Source: Oscillospiraceae bacterium (lineage in GTDB: Bacteria > Bacillota > Clostridia > Oscillospirales > Ruminococcaceae). From it: a stretch of DNA of 57,833 nt. The position numbers and the translations under genes were made by a program. Positions 50,097 to 57,200 of the stretch are shown in pieces. A model generated the notes under the pieces. The model made no database searches. It saw nothing but the letters and a program-made list of their open reading frames with translations, and was not told the DNA's origin. Every line of letters starts with the position of its first letter. Positions within the stretch are counted from its first letter, which is position 1. The stretch covers positions 1 to 57,833 of the forward strand of contig JAHZAU010000016.1 in NCBI GenBank assembly GCA_019423755.1, given 5' to 3'.

Positions 50097-50600
50097 ATGC
50101 GCAAAGTCATCGTCATCGGAAGCCCCGGCGCGGGCAAAAGCACCTTTTCCCGGCAGCTGCACCGGCTGACCGGCCTGCCCCTGTACCACCTGGACCTGCT
50201 GTGGCACAAGCCGGACCGGACCAACGTCTCCCCGGAGGCGTTTGACGCGGCCCTGGGGAAGATCTTAACCGGCGACGCGTGGATCATCGACGGCAACTAC
50301 GGGCGGACGCTGGCCCCACGGCTAAAATCCTGCGACACCGTTTTTCTGCTGGATTACCCGGTGGAGGTTTGCCTGGCGGGTATCCGCGGCCGCATCGGGA
50401 AAAAGCGGGAGGACATGCCCTGGGTGGAGGAGGAGCTGGACCCGGAGTTTCAGCAGTGGGTGCTGGATTTCCCCCGGGAGCAGATGCCCCAGGTGCGGCG
50501 GCTTTTGGAGGAATACCAGGACCGCCGGACGATTTACCGCTTTGGCAGCCGGGAGGAGGCCGCCGCCTTTCTGGCGCAGCTGGAAAGCAACTTTCTATAG
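50097..50600 (+). CDS. FlaR-like P-loop kinase (topology modulation protein family)
   Basis: A 167-residue P-loop protein of the adenylate-kinase-like FlaR family. Walker A is GSPGAGKST (8-16), followed by the HLDLLWHKP segment, WIIDGNYGRT, and a LDYP block with an Arg-rich lid (RGRIGKKRED). Members are called DNA topology modulation proteins but are probably small-molecule kinases; the substrate is unknown. I start at 50097, where GGGAGG is well placed. It has its own promoter and terminator. Confidence 0.85.
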   Translation: MRKVIVIGSPGAGKSTFSRQLHRLTGLPLYHLDLLWHKPDRTNVSPEAFDAALGKILTGDAWIIDGNYGRTLAPRLKSCDTVFLLDYPVEVCLAGIRGRIGKKREDMPWVEEELDPEFQQWVLDFPREQMPQVRRLLEEYQDRRTIYRFGSREEAAAFLAQLESNFL

Positions 50601-50610
50601 AAAAAAGCGA

Positions 50611-50657
50611 GAAAAAAGCGCAGAGACCGGTTATGATCTCTGCGCTTTTGTTTTTTA
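50611..50657. terminator. Bidirectional terminator
   Basis: AAAAGCGCAGAGA (50614-50626) pairs with TCTCTGCGCTTTT (50637-50649), with T-runs on both strands. It ends the flaR-like gene and psuG. Confidence 0.9.
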
Positions 50658-50665
50658 TATGGATA

Positions 50666-51604
50666 TTACGCCAGTTTGGAAAGCTCCGACGCCACCTGTG
50701 CGCCCAGCTTGACGTTGTTGTACACCAGGCGGATGTTGGCTTCCAGGCTCTTGCCGGCGGTGTGCTTCTGGATGGTGTCCAGCAGGAAGGGGGTGATGTC
50801 CTTGCCGTGGATGCCCAGGGAATCGGCCTCCGCCAGGGCGTCGGCAATGGCCTTGTCGATAAACGCCGGGTCCATGGAATATTCCTCGGGGATGGGGTTG
50901 GCTACCACCATGCCGCCGTTGAGGCCCAGGTCGTGCTTCGCGGCGATGACCCGGGCGATCTGCTCGGGGGTATCCATGCGGTAGTTGACCGAGAAGGCGC
51001 TGGTGCGGGTGTAGAAGGCCGGCAGGGTGTTGGTCTGGTAGCCCAGTACCGGCACGCCCTTGGTCTCCAGGTATTCCATAGTCAGGCCCAGGTCCAGGAT
51101 GGACTTGGCGCCGGCGCAGATGACGGTAACATTGGTGCGGGCCAGCTCCTCCAGGTCGGCGGAGATATCCATGGTGGTCTCGGCGCCGCGGTGAACGCCG
51201 CCGATGCCGCCGGTGGCAAAGACCTTCACCCCTGCCATAGCGGCGATGATCATAGTCGCAGCCACGGTGGTGGCGCCGTCCTCCCCGGCTGCGCAAAGTA
51301 CGGGGATATCCCGGCGGCTGGCCTTGGTCACCGACAGGCCCTTGCGGCCCAGGTGGTCGATCTGCTCCGGGGTGATGCCCACAGTGGGATGGCCAGCGAT
51401 GATGGCGATGGTGGCGGGGGTAGCGCCGTTTTCCCGGACGATGCGTTCTACTTCCAGAGCAGTCTGGACGTTCTGGGGATAGGGCATGCCGTGGGAGATG
51501 ATGGTGGATTCCAGCGCCACAACGGGGCGGCCTTCGTCCAGCGCTTTGCGCACTTCGGGGGCAACGACCAGGTATTTTTCCAGTAAAGCATTCATCTGCT
51601 GCAT
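50666..51604 (-). CDS. psuG: Pseudouridine-5'-phosphate glycosidase
   Basis: PsuG cleaves the C-C bond of pseudouridine 5'-phosphate to uracil and ribose 5-phosphate. The 312-residue protein has the family blocks VVALESTIISHGMPYPQN, the catalytic-Lys region LSVTKASRRDIP, FATGGIGGVHRGAETTMDISADL, and ANPIPEEYSMD. It follows psuK by 42 bases with a strong AGGAGG. Together they salvage pseudouridine from RNA turnover. Confidence 0.96.
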   Translation of the reverse strand: MQQMNALLEKYLVVAPEVRKALDEGRPVVALESTIISHGMPYPQNVQTALEVERIVRENGATPATIAIIAGHPTVGITPEQIDHLGRKGLSVTKASRRDIPVLCAAGEDGATTVAATMIIAAMAGVKVFATGGIGGVHRGAETTMDISADLEELARTNVTVICAGAKSILDLGLTMEYLETKGVPVLGYQTNTLPAFYTRTSAFSVNYRMDTPEQIARVIAAKHDLGLNGGMVVANPIPEEYSMDPAFIDKAIADALAEADSLGIHGKDITPFLLDTIQKHTAGKSLEANIRLVYNNVKLGAQVASELSKLA

Positions 51605-51646
51605 AAATCAATTCCTCCTAAATATCCAAGGTTCGATGTTTCATCG

Positions 51647-52747
51647 TTATAAACTGGTTTGGGGGGCTTCCTCTTCCAGCAGGGCAAGCAGCGCGCTGCG
51701 GGACATCTGCGGGCTGACCGTTTCGGCGCTGCTCACACAAAGGGAGGACGCCGCCAGCCCCCAGCGGGCCATTTCGCGGATATCGCCGCCTTCCAGGAAG
51801 CAGGCCACGGCGGCGGCCAGGAAGCTGTCCCCCGCTCCGGTGGTGTTGACCACCGGGCGCAGCACACAAGGCAGGATGGCCCCGGTCTCCCCCTGGTGGT
51901 AGTAGACGCCCCGCGCCCCCAGGGAAAGGAACACCTGTTCCACCCCCATCTGGTGGATGCGGCAGGCCGCCTGGGCCATCTCCTCCTCGGTGCGGATGGG
52001 CTGGTCCACCAGCAGCTGGGCTTCCAGGATGTTGGGCTTCATGGCGTACAGTCCGTGGAGGAAGGGCTTGATCTTCTCGGTCTTTTTTAAGGACACCGGG
52101 TCCAAGAACAGCGGCACGGTGCAGACGTCCATAAGCCAGCGCAGCGTCTCCTCCGGGATGTTGGTGTCCACCACGCAGGCGCTGGAACCGTTGATGACCT
52201 CCAATTTACCAGACAGGTACTGGGGGGTCAGGTGGGAGTAGATCTCCATATCCGACACCGCCAGCAGCATATCGCCGTTTTGGTCGTTGAGGCACAGATA
52301 GGTGGAGGTCCGCTGCCCCGGAAGGGTCAGGGTGTGGGCCAGGCTCATCCCCACCTGGCGGCAGTTCTCTTGAATTTGCCGGGCGTGGGAGTCATCCCCC
52401 AGGACGGTGATCAGCTCCACCTCCACCCCCAGGCGGCTGAGGTTTTCGGCGATGTTGCGCCCCACCCCTCCCAGGGACAGGGTGGAACGCCCCGGGTTGG
52501 AATCGTGGGGATTGGGTTCCGAAAAGGGGGTGCCGCTGATGTCGATGTTGGCGCCGCCGATGACGGTGACATACTGCCGCCGGGGCAGGACGTAACCCCG
52601 GCCGATGATCTTCCCTTTTTTCATGAGATTGGAGATATGCACCCCCACCGACGCCCGGGTGATGCCGGCCAGGTCGGCCAGCTCCTGCTGGGTGATCAGG
52701 GGGTTTTCCTCGATCCAGTGGAGGATCTCCTCTTCCCTCTGGGTCAT
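51647..52747 (-). CDS. psuK: Pseudouridine kinase fused to a winged-helix DNA-binding domain
   Basis: A 366-residue PfkB-family kinase that phosphorylates pseudouridine for PsuG. Residues 1-58 are a winged helix (EEEILHWIEENPLITQQELADLAGITRASVGVHISNLMKKGKI); the kinase domain (about 60-360) has the GGANIDI start, the GGVGRNIAENLSRLG motif and the catalytic NTTGAGDSF near the end. The E. coli enzyme lacks the winged helix. Two tandem repeats over the promoter (52766-52804) may be its operator, so the protein may repress its own operon; this is inference. Confidence 0.92.
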   Translation of the reverse strand: MTQREEEILHWIEENPLITQQELADLAGITRASVGVHISNLMKKGKIIGRGYVLPRRQYVTVIGGANIDISGTPFSEPNPHDSNPGRSTLSLGGVGRNIAENLSRLGVEVELITVLGDDSHARQIQENCRQVGMSLAHTLTLPGQRTSTYLCLNDQNGDMLLAVSDMEIYSHLTPQYLSGKLEVINGSSACVVDTNIPEETLRWLMDVCTVPLFLDPVSLKKTEKIKPFLHGLYAMKPNILEAQLLVDQPIRTEEEMAQAACRIHQMGVEQVFLSLGARGVYYHQGETGAILPCVLRPVVNTTGAGDSFLAAAVACFLEGGDIREMARWGLAASSLCVSSAETVSPQMSRSALLALLEEEAPQTSL

Positions 52748-52765
52748 GCCATCCCTCCTTTGCGT

Positions 52766-52804
52766 TTATAAACAATTCTTTATCCTTATAAGCTTTTCTT
52801 TATC
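52766..52804. promoter_or_regulatory. Tandem operator-like repeats upstream of psuK
   Basis: Two direct copies of TTATAAnnnnTTCTTTATC (52766-52784 and 52786-52804), 16 of 19 bases identical and spaced exactly 20 bases apart. The upstream copy runs into the -10. This fits a repressor binding two turns on one DNA face. Confidence 0.75.
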
Positions 52805-52830
52805 ATACTCCTCCCCTGCCCGGTTGTCAA
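52802..52830 (-). promoter_or_regulatory. Sigma-A promoter of psuK-psuG
   Basis: Perfect -35 TTGACA (52830-52825), 17-base spacer, -10 TATGAT (52807-52802). The -10 shares three bases with the upper operator-like repeat. Confidence 0.85.
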
Positions 52831-52949
52831 GGGGCTTCCCGCCCGCCTGCCGCCAAAAGTCCCCGGTTTTCTTTGGCGGTTCTGCCAGTGGGCAGGCCCT
52901 TCCCTTCGTGCTAGAGTAAAGGAAAGAAACTGCGGGAGGTGGGGCATCC

Positions 52950-53060
52950 ATGAAGATGGTTCGGTGGCCGGAGCCTGTACCAGCATTTCCAGCAAAAATA
53001 ACACGCAAAAAGCCCCCGGCCGGAGCCGAGGGCTTTGTTTTTCGTTTTTTTACTTTTTAA
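52950..53060 (+). CDS. Possible 36-residue peptide
   Basis: An ATG at 52950 follows a perfect GGAGGT at nine bases and opens a 36-codon frame to 53060. The product is basic and Pro-rich (PEPVPAFPAKITRKKPP) with an aromatic end. The second half of the frame is the terminator of pfk on the opposite strand, which argues that this may be chance. No good promoter is visible (TGCTAGAGT near 52909 only). Confidence 0.25.
   Translation: MKMVRWPEPVPAFPAKITRKKPPAGAEGFVFRFFTF
53005..53041 (-). terminator. Terminator after pfk
   Basis: AAAGCCCTCGGC pairs with GGCCGGGGGCTTT on the minus strand (53009-53035), followed by TTGCG. Confidence 0.8.
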
Positions 53061-54274
53061 TAGAGGCTGATGTGGGCGGGGACGCCGTTGGTGAAGCTTT
53101 GGAGCATCTCGCCGCGGATCAGCGGGGCCAGGTAGTCGATCATATCCTGGTTGACGCCGCAGCCGCTGGGGGTGATCCATTCCAGCGGGACCTTCTTTTC
53201 GCCGTTGGCCACCTTGTTCACCGGCACGCTGCCGTATTTCACCCGGTAGGGCTTGTCGGACAGGCGGGTGATGCAGGCCATCTCGCCGCTGATGCCGTCC
53301 AGCGCTCGGTCGGCAGCCACCATGCCCAGCAGGCGGGACTCGGTGATATCGGTCTGGGAGGCCAGGTGGGAGGCGCAGCGCTGCATCAGGTTCAGCTCGA
53401 TGGAGCGGACCTTGCAGCCGATGCGCTCCTTGACGATCTGTTCCAGGCACTTGCCGGTGCCGGACAGGGCCGCGTGACCGAAGACGTCGGTGGTGCCGTT
53501 GGAGTAAGCTTCGCAGAGGTAACGGCCGTCGGCGGTCTTGACCCCTTCGCTCACCGCAACCACCACGGCGCTGCGCAGGGCCAGCTGGTCGCGCACGTCC
53601 TGGACGAAGCGGTCCACGTCAAAGACCCGCTCGCACAGGTAGATGAGCTGCGGGCCGCTGCCGCCGTTTTCCCGGGAGAGGGCCGACGCCGCGGTCAGCC
53701 AGCCGGCGTTGCGTCCCATGACCTCCACGATGGTGACGGCGGGGATGTCGTAGACTTCGCAGTCCCGCACCAGCTCGGCAAAGGTGGTGGCGATATACTT
53801 GGCCGCCGAGCCGAAGCCCGGGCAATGGTCGATCTCCATCAGGTCGTTGTCGATGGTCTTGGGCGCGCCCATGATGTACAGGTCGGGGATCTGCTTGCGG
53901 CGGACGTAGGCGGAAAGCTTGTCCACCGTGTCCATAGAGTCGTTGCCGCCGATGTAGATGAAGTAGTGGATCTCGTGCTGCTGCAGGGTCTCCACAATGC
54001 GGCTCAGCTGGGACTCGTCGTTGGGGTCCAGCTTCAGGCGGCAGGAGCCCAGGGCGGCGGCCGGTGTGCGGCAGAGCAGGTCCAGCTTCTCGGCGGAATC
54101 CAGCTTTTCGGTCAGGTCCACAAAATTGCCGGCCAGCACCCCCTTGATGCCGTTGATGGCGCCCAGCACGCGGTCCACCTTGCAGCTGGTGATGCAGCGT
54201 TCCACAATGCCGGCGACGGTAGCGTTGATGGCGGCGGAGGGTCCGCCGGACTGGGCGATGAGCAGATTTCTCAT
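53057..54274 (-). CDS. pfkA: 6-phosphofructokinase, probably PPi-dependent type
   Basis: This enzyme phosphorylates fructose 6-phosphate. The 405-residue product has the N-terminal loop QSGGPSAAINA, a GGNDS motif where ATP-type enzymes have GGDGS, the catalytic PKTIDNDL, EVMGRNAGWL and a C-terminal extension. ATP enzymes are near 320 residues; this length and the Asn/Asp at the donor site fit the PPi-dependent or mixed branch (clade with TIDND). I use the ATG at 54274, six bases after AGGA; a first ATG at 54280 touches that site. It follows a DeoR gene, which may control it. Confidence 0.9.
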   Translation of the reverse strand: MRNLLIAQSGGPSAAINATVAGIVERCITSCKVDRVLGAINGIKGVLAGNFVDLTEKLDSAEKLDLLCRTPAAALGSCRLKLDPNDESQLSRIVETLQQHEIHYFIYIGGNDSMDTVDKLSAYVRRKQIPDLYIMGAPKTIDNDLMEIDHCPGFGSAAKYIATTFAELVRDCEVYDIPAVTIVEVMGRNAGWLTAASALSRENGGSGPQLIYLCERVFDVDRFVQDVRDQLALRSAVVVAVSEGVKTADGRYLCEAYSNGTTDVFGHAALSGTGKCLEQIVKERIGCKVRSIELNLMQRCASHLASQTDITESRLLGMVAADRALDGISGEMACITRLSDKPYRVKYGSVPVNKVANGEKKVPLEWITPSGCGVNQDMIDYLAPLIRGEMLQSFTNGVPAHISLY

Positions 54275-54358
54275 AAGCATTCCTACTTTCTGGCAAAAAA
54301 TAAAAACAGAACAAAGGCCAGCCCGGTCACAAAAGGCCGGCGCCGGCCGAAGAGACGA

Positions 54359-55111
54359 TTATAACACGGTAACGTGGTGCTGGCTGGCGGCGTCCAGGAT
54401 CTCCTGGGAGGCCGGTTTGTCGGTAATCAGGTAGTTGACGTCCGACATCTGCGCAAAGGTATAGGGCAGCATCTTGCCGATCTTGGTGCTGTCCAGCAGG
54501 ATGATCACCGAGCGGGCCTTTTCGATCAGCAGGCGGCGCAGGGCGGCCTGCTCCTCAAAGCCGCAGGTAAAGCCGCCTTCGCTGGAAAAGCCGGAGGCGG
54601 AGATAAACGCCACGTCGATGTTGATCTTGGAGAGGACCTCCATGGCCCAGGCGCCGGAGGTAGACAGGTTGCGCCGGTTGAGGACGCCGCCGCACAGGTT
54701 GACGGTGGGGCGCATCTTCTGGGCGATTTCCAGAGCGATGTTGGGGCCGTTGGTCACGACGTTCAGGTACATATCGGGGATGATCTTCGCCAGCTCCAGC
54801 ATGGTGGTGCCGGAATCCAGGAAGATGGCGCTCCCCTCCTTCACAAAGCCCACCGCCTTTTGGGCCACGATGTCCTTTTCGGACTTGTGGGCGATGTCCG
54901 CTCCTTCTGCTCCTTCCGCCCGGTCGGCGGTATCCAGATAGCGGGCGCCGCCGCGGATGCGGGCGATGCAGCCCTGTTCGGCCAGGTAATCCAGGTCCCG
55001 GTGGATGGTCATCACGCTGACCCCGGTGAAGGTTTGAGAAAGATCCTTGAGACTGACGATCTTTTTCTTTTTGATGTATTCCCGGATCTCTTCCCGGCGC
55101 AGGATATTCAT
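54359..55111 (-). CDS. DeoR family transcriptional repressor
   Basis: A 250-residue regulator. Residues 1-57 are the DeoR winged helix (MNILRREEIREYIKKKKIVSLKDLSQTFT...MTIHRDLDYL), and the rest is a sugar-phosphate-binding domain with DSGTTMLELAKIIP and the VVTNGPNIALEI block. Such proteins repress sugar operons until a phosphosugar binds. It is followed after 84 bases by pfk, so phosphofructokinase expression is likely its target. The ATG at 55111 has a strong GGAGG; a longer frame overlaps the promoter. Confidence 0.93.
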   Translation of the reverse strand: MNILRREEIREYIKKKKIVSLKDLSQTFTGVSVMTIHRDLDYLAEQGCIARIRGGARYLDTADRAEGAEGADIAHKSEKDIVAQKAVGFVKEGSAIFLDSGTTMLELAKIIPDMYLNVVTNGPNIALEIAQKMRPTVNLCGGVLNRRNLSTSGAWAMEVLSKINIDVAFISASGFSSEGGFTCGFEEQAALRRLLIEKARSVIILLDSTKIGKMLPYTFAQMSDVNYLITDKPASQEILDAASQHHVTVL

Positions 55112-55151
55112 GACCCATCCTCCTTTATAAAATCGGCGCTTTGCCGGTATG

Positions 55152-55181
55152 ATTATAACACAGAGCGCCGGCAAAAGGCAA
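55152..55181 (-). promoter_or_regulatory. Promoter of deoR-pfk with inverted repeats
   Basis: -35 TTGCCT (55181-55176), 18-base spacer, perfect -10 TATAAT (55157-55152) with a TGT extension. GGCGCT/AGCGCC and TTTGCCGG/CCGGCAAA inverted repeats flank the -10 and could be the repressor site. Confidence 0.82.
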
Positions 55182-55283
55182 GGTGTTTTTGTTATAAAAT
55201 GTTACAAAAACGAAAAAGGTGGGAAATCTTTCGTTGTTTTTCCTAACTGCGTATCAAAAAATCCCAGCAGCAACTGAAAAATC

Positions 55284-55330
55284 CACAAAAAAAGGACGCG
55301 TTCCCCGGCAGAAAACGTGTCCTTTTTTAA
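55284..55330. terminator. Terminator after sigE, likely bidirectional
   Basis: A stem of AAAAAAAGGACGCGTT (55287-55302) with AACGTGTCCTTTTTT (55314-55328), one mismatch, A and T runs on both flanks. The rest of 55182-55406 holds only the deoR upstream region. Confidence 0.85.
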
Positions 55331-55406
55331 AAAGCTATCATTTTTTATCTGTTTTTTGTTAGAAAAACGGAAAACGCATCGAAAATATCCATATCCCGCC
55401 CCGTTG

Positions 55407-56138
55407 CTACACCAGGCGGCGCAGGTCATCCTGCAAACGGCGGATGATGCGCTTTTCCAGGCGGGAGATGTAGGACTGGGAGATGCCGATGCGGTCGGCC
55501 ACCTCCTTTTGGGTATGTTCCCGGCCGTCCCGCAGGCCGAAGCGCAGCTCCATGATGGTGCGCTCCCGCTCCGGCAGCCGGCTGACCGCCTGGCGCAGGG
55601 TGGCGGCTTCGGCGTCCCGCTCGATATTGGAGCTGACGGTATCGCTTTCGGTGCCCAGCACGTCGGAAAGCAGCAGCTCGTTGCCGTCCCAGTCCACATT
55701 GAGCGGCTCGTCGATGGAGATCTCGTGGCGGCGGTTCTGGTTTTTGCGCAGGAACATGAGGATCTCGTTTTCGATGCAGCGGGAAGCGTAGGTAGCCAGC
55801 TTGATGTTTTTCTGCGGGCAGAAGGTGTTCACCGCCTTGATGAGCCCGATGGTGCCGATGGAGATCAGATCCTCCACGTTGATGCCGGTGGACTCGAACT
55901 TTTTGGCGATGTACACCACCAGCCGCAGGTTGTGGACGATGAGCTCCTGGCGCACCGAGTGGTCGTTGTTTTGGAGCTTGACGAAGATGACCTCCTCCTC
56001 CTGACGGGTCAGCGGCGGAGGGAGGGTATCGGGTCCGTTGATGTAGTGGATGCCCCGGGCCCGTCCCCACCGCCCAAGCAGCCAGGCTGCCCGAAGCCGC
56101 AGGAGGGAGGCCCAGGTAAGGGCGCAGTGTGTTTTCAT
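55407..56138 (-). CDS. sigE: Sporulation sigma-E factor precursor
   Basis: Sigma-E drives mother-cell transcription after septation. The 243-residue protein has a 25-30 residue basic, hydrophobic pro-sequence (MKTHCALTWASLLRLRAAWLLG), region 2 (VRQELIVHNLRLVVYIAKKFE...DLISIGTIGLIKAVNTF), and region 4 with the helix-turn-helix (TQKEVADRIGISQSYISRLEKRIIRRL). Sequence and length match SigE (about 239). The start shares an ATGA overlap with spoIIGA, whose product should cleave the pro-sequence. The gene reads in frame from a longer open frame upstream, but homology begins at this ATG. Confidence 0.96.
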   Translation of the reverse strand: MKTHCALTWASLLRLRAAWLLGRWGRARGIHYINGPDTLPPPLTRQEEEVIFVKLQNNDHSVRQELIVHNLRLVVYIAKKFESTGINVEDLISIGTIGLIKAVNTFCPQKNIKLATYASRCIENEILMFLRKNQNRRHEISIDEPLNVDWDGNELLLSDVLGTESDTVSSNIERDAEAATLRQAVSRLPERERTIMELRFGLRDGREHTQKEVADRIGISQSYISRLEKRIIRRLQDDLRRLV

Positions 56139-57049
56139 GGTGAACCGACCTTTCTTTTGGCAGTTGGGAGAGGGTGCGGGCCTTGCAGCGTCAGCAGCTC
56201 CGGGGAAAGCAGCAGCGGGCAGGCAGGCGTCCCCACCGGCCGGGGCGACACCGCCAGATAAAACTGTTCCGCCACAGCTTGGGCACCATCTGGGGAAAGG
56301 ATATGCAGCTGCTGGCCGGAAAATGCCGGGAGCAGCCCCTGCCCGCCTACCGAATCGTAGGGCAGAAATCGCGGCGACCAGGCCGCCAGCTGCTGGGGCG
56401 GGGCGTTTTGCCGCAGCAGAAGCAGAAGCTCCGGCTCCAGCAGGCCCTCCAGCGCCTCTGCCCCGCAGACCACCGCCGGCCAGCCGGTAAAGGGCTCCCT
56501 CAGCAGGTTGCCGCTGTCCACCATGGCGCCCAGCGTCTTGATGCGGCCTTGGACCGTCAGCCGGACCGTCAGCGGCTGGGGCGGCGGGCTCCCAAAGCGC
56601 AGCAGCCGTTGGGCCAGGGTCAGCAGCCCATAGGCAAGCGCCACGTTCAGAAGCAGCAGCATGGGGGAAAAGTGCAGGTAAACGATGCCGTTGCGGCAGA
56701 GCAGCCGCTGGGCCGGCCCCAGGCTCCCCAGCCAGCTGAGCGCCCCGCCTACCAGCAGCCCGCACAAAAGCAGGCAGCAAAACTCCCGCACCAGCGCCCG
56801 CACCCCGGCAAAGGGCCAGGCGGCCAGCAGCATCCCCACCGTGACCCCCAGCCGCAGCCCGGCGCTGACCAGCGGCCCGCTCACCGGCAGGAAGATACCC
56901 AGCGCCCCTACCGCCCCCACCGCCGCCGCCAGGCACTGTCTCCCCCGCCGGGGACGGCGTCCCGCCAGCCGCCCGGCCAGGGACAGCAGCATCCAGTCGA
57001 TGAGGTAGTTGGTCGCCAGCAGCACGTCTACATAGATGGTCTGTACCAT
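56135..57049 (-). CDS. spoIIGA: Sigma-E processing peptidase SpoIIGA
   Basis: SpoIIGA is an aspartic membrane protease of the septum that activates pro-sigma-E. The 304-residue product begins MVQTIYVDVLLATNYLIDWMLLSL, the family hallmark, has five membrane segments in residues 1-145, and carries the catalytic Asp in MVDSGNLLREPFTG (about 170). The C-terminal domain is soluble. The ATG at 57049 was chosen by homology. It overlaps sigE by four bases. The promoter has Spo0A features. Confidence 0.94.
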   Translation of the reverse strand: MVQTIYVDVLLATNYLIDWMLLSLAGRLAGRRPRRGRQCLAAAVGAVGALGIFLPVSGPLVSAGLRLGVTVGMLLAAWPFAGVRALVREFCCLLLCGLLVGGALSWLGSLGPAQRLLCRNGIVYLHFSPMLLLLNVALAYGLLTLAQRLLRFGSPPPQPLTVRLTVQGRIKTLGAMVDSGNLLREPFTGWPAVVCGAEALEGLLEPELLLLLRQNAPPQQLAAWSPRFLPYDSVGGQGLLPAFSGQQLHILSPDGAQAVAEQFYLAVSPRPVGTPACPLLLSPELLTLQGPHPLPTAKRKVGSP

Positions 57050-57083
57050 TTGGGCCTCTCCCCTTCCCCTTGGACTGGTTTTT

Positions 57084-57117
57084 ATTATACCGCCGGGCGG
57101 CGGCAGAGGATGTCGAA
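57084..57117 (-). promoter_or_regulatory. spoIIG promoter with 0A box and 22-bp spacer
   Basis: A perfect -10 TATAAT (57089-57084). A perfect Spo0A box TGTCGAA (57111-57117 on plus, TTCGACA as read) covers the -35 position. From TTCGAC to the -10 is 22 bases. The Bacillus spoIIG promoter has the same long spacer and 0A boxes over the -35. Confidence 0.85.
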
Positions 57118-57139
57118 GCCGGGGCGGAAATCCGGGCGC

Positions 57140-57176
57140 AAAAAAGCCGGGAGCGCCCAAACGGACGTTCCCGGCC
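57140..57176 (-). terminator. Terminator after ABC exporter gene
   Basis: GCCGGGA pairs with TCCCGGC (57146-57152 and 57169-57175), followed by six T's on the minus strand. It separates the exporter gene from the spoIIG promoter. Confidence 0.85.
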
Positions 57177-57200
57177 AAAGCGAGGTAACAATATGAGGGA

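Noticed and set aside
55407..57191. Single 594-codon fusion covering sigE and spoIIGA
   Set aside because: The upper half is spoIIGA read in the wrong frame; both genes are clear separately with an ATGA overlap.
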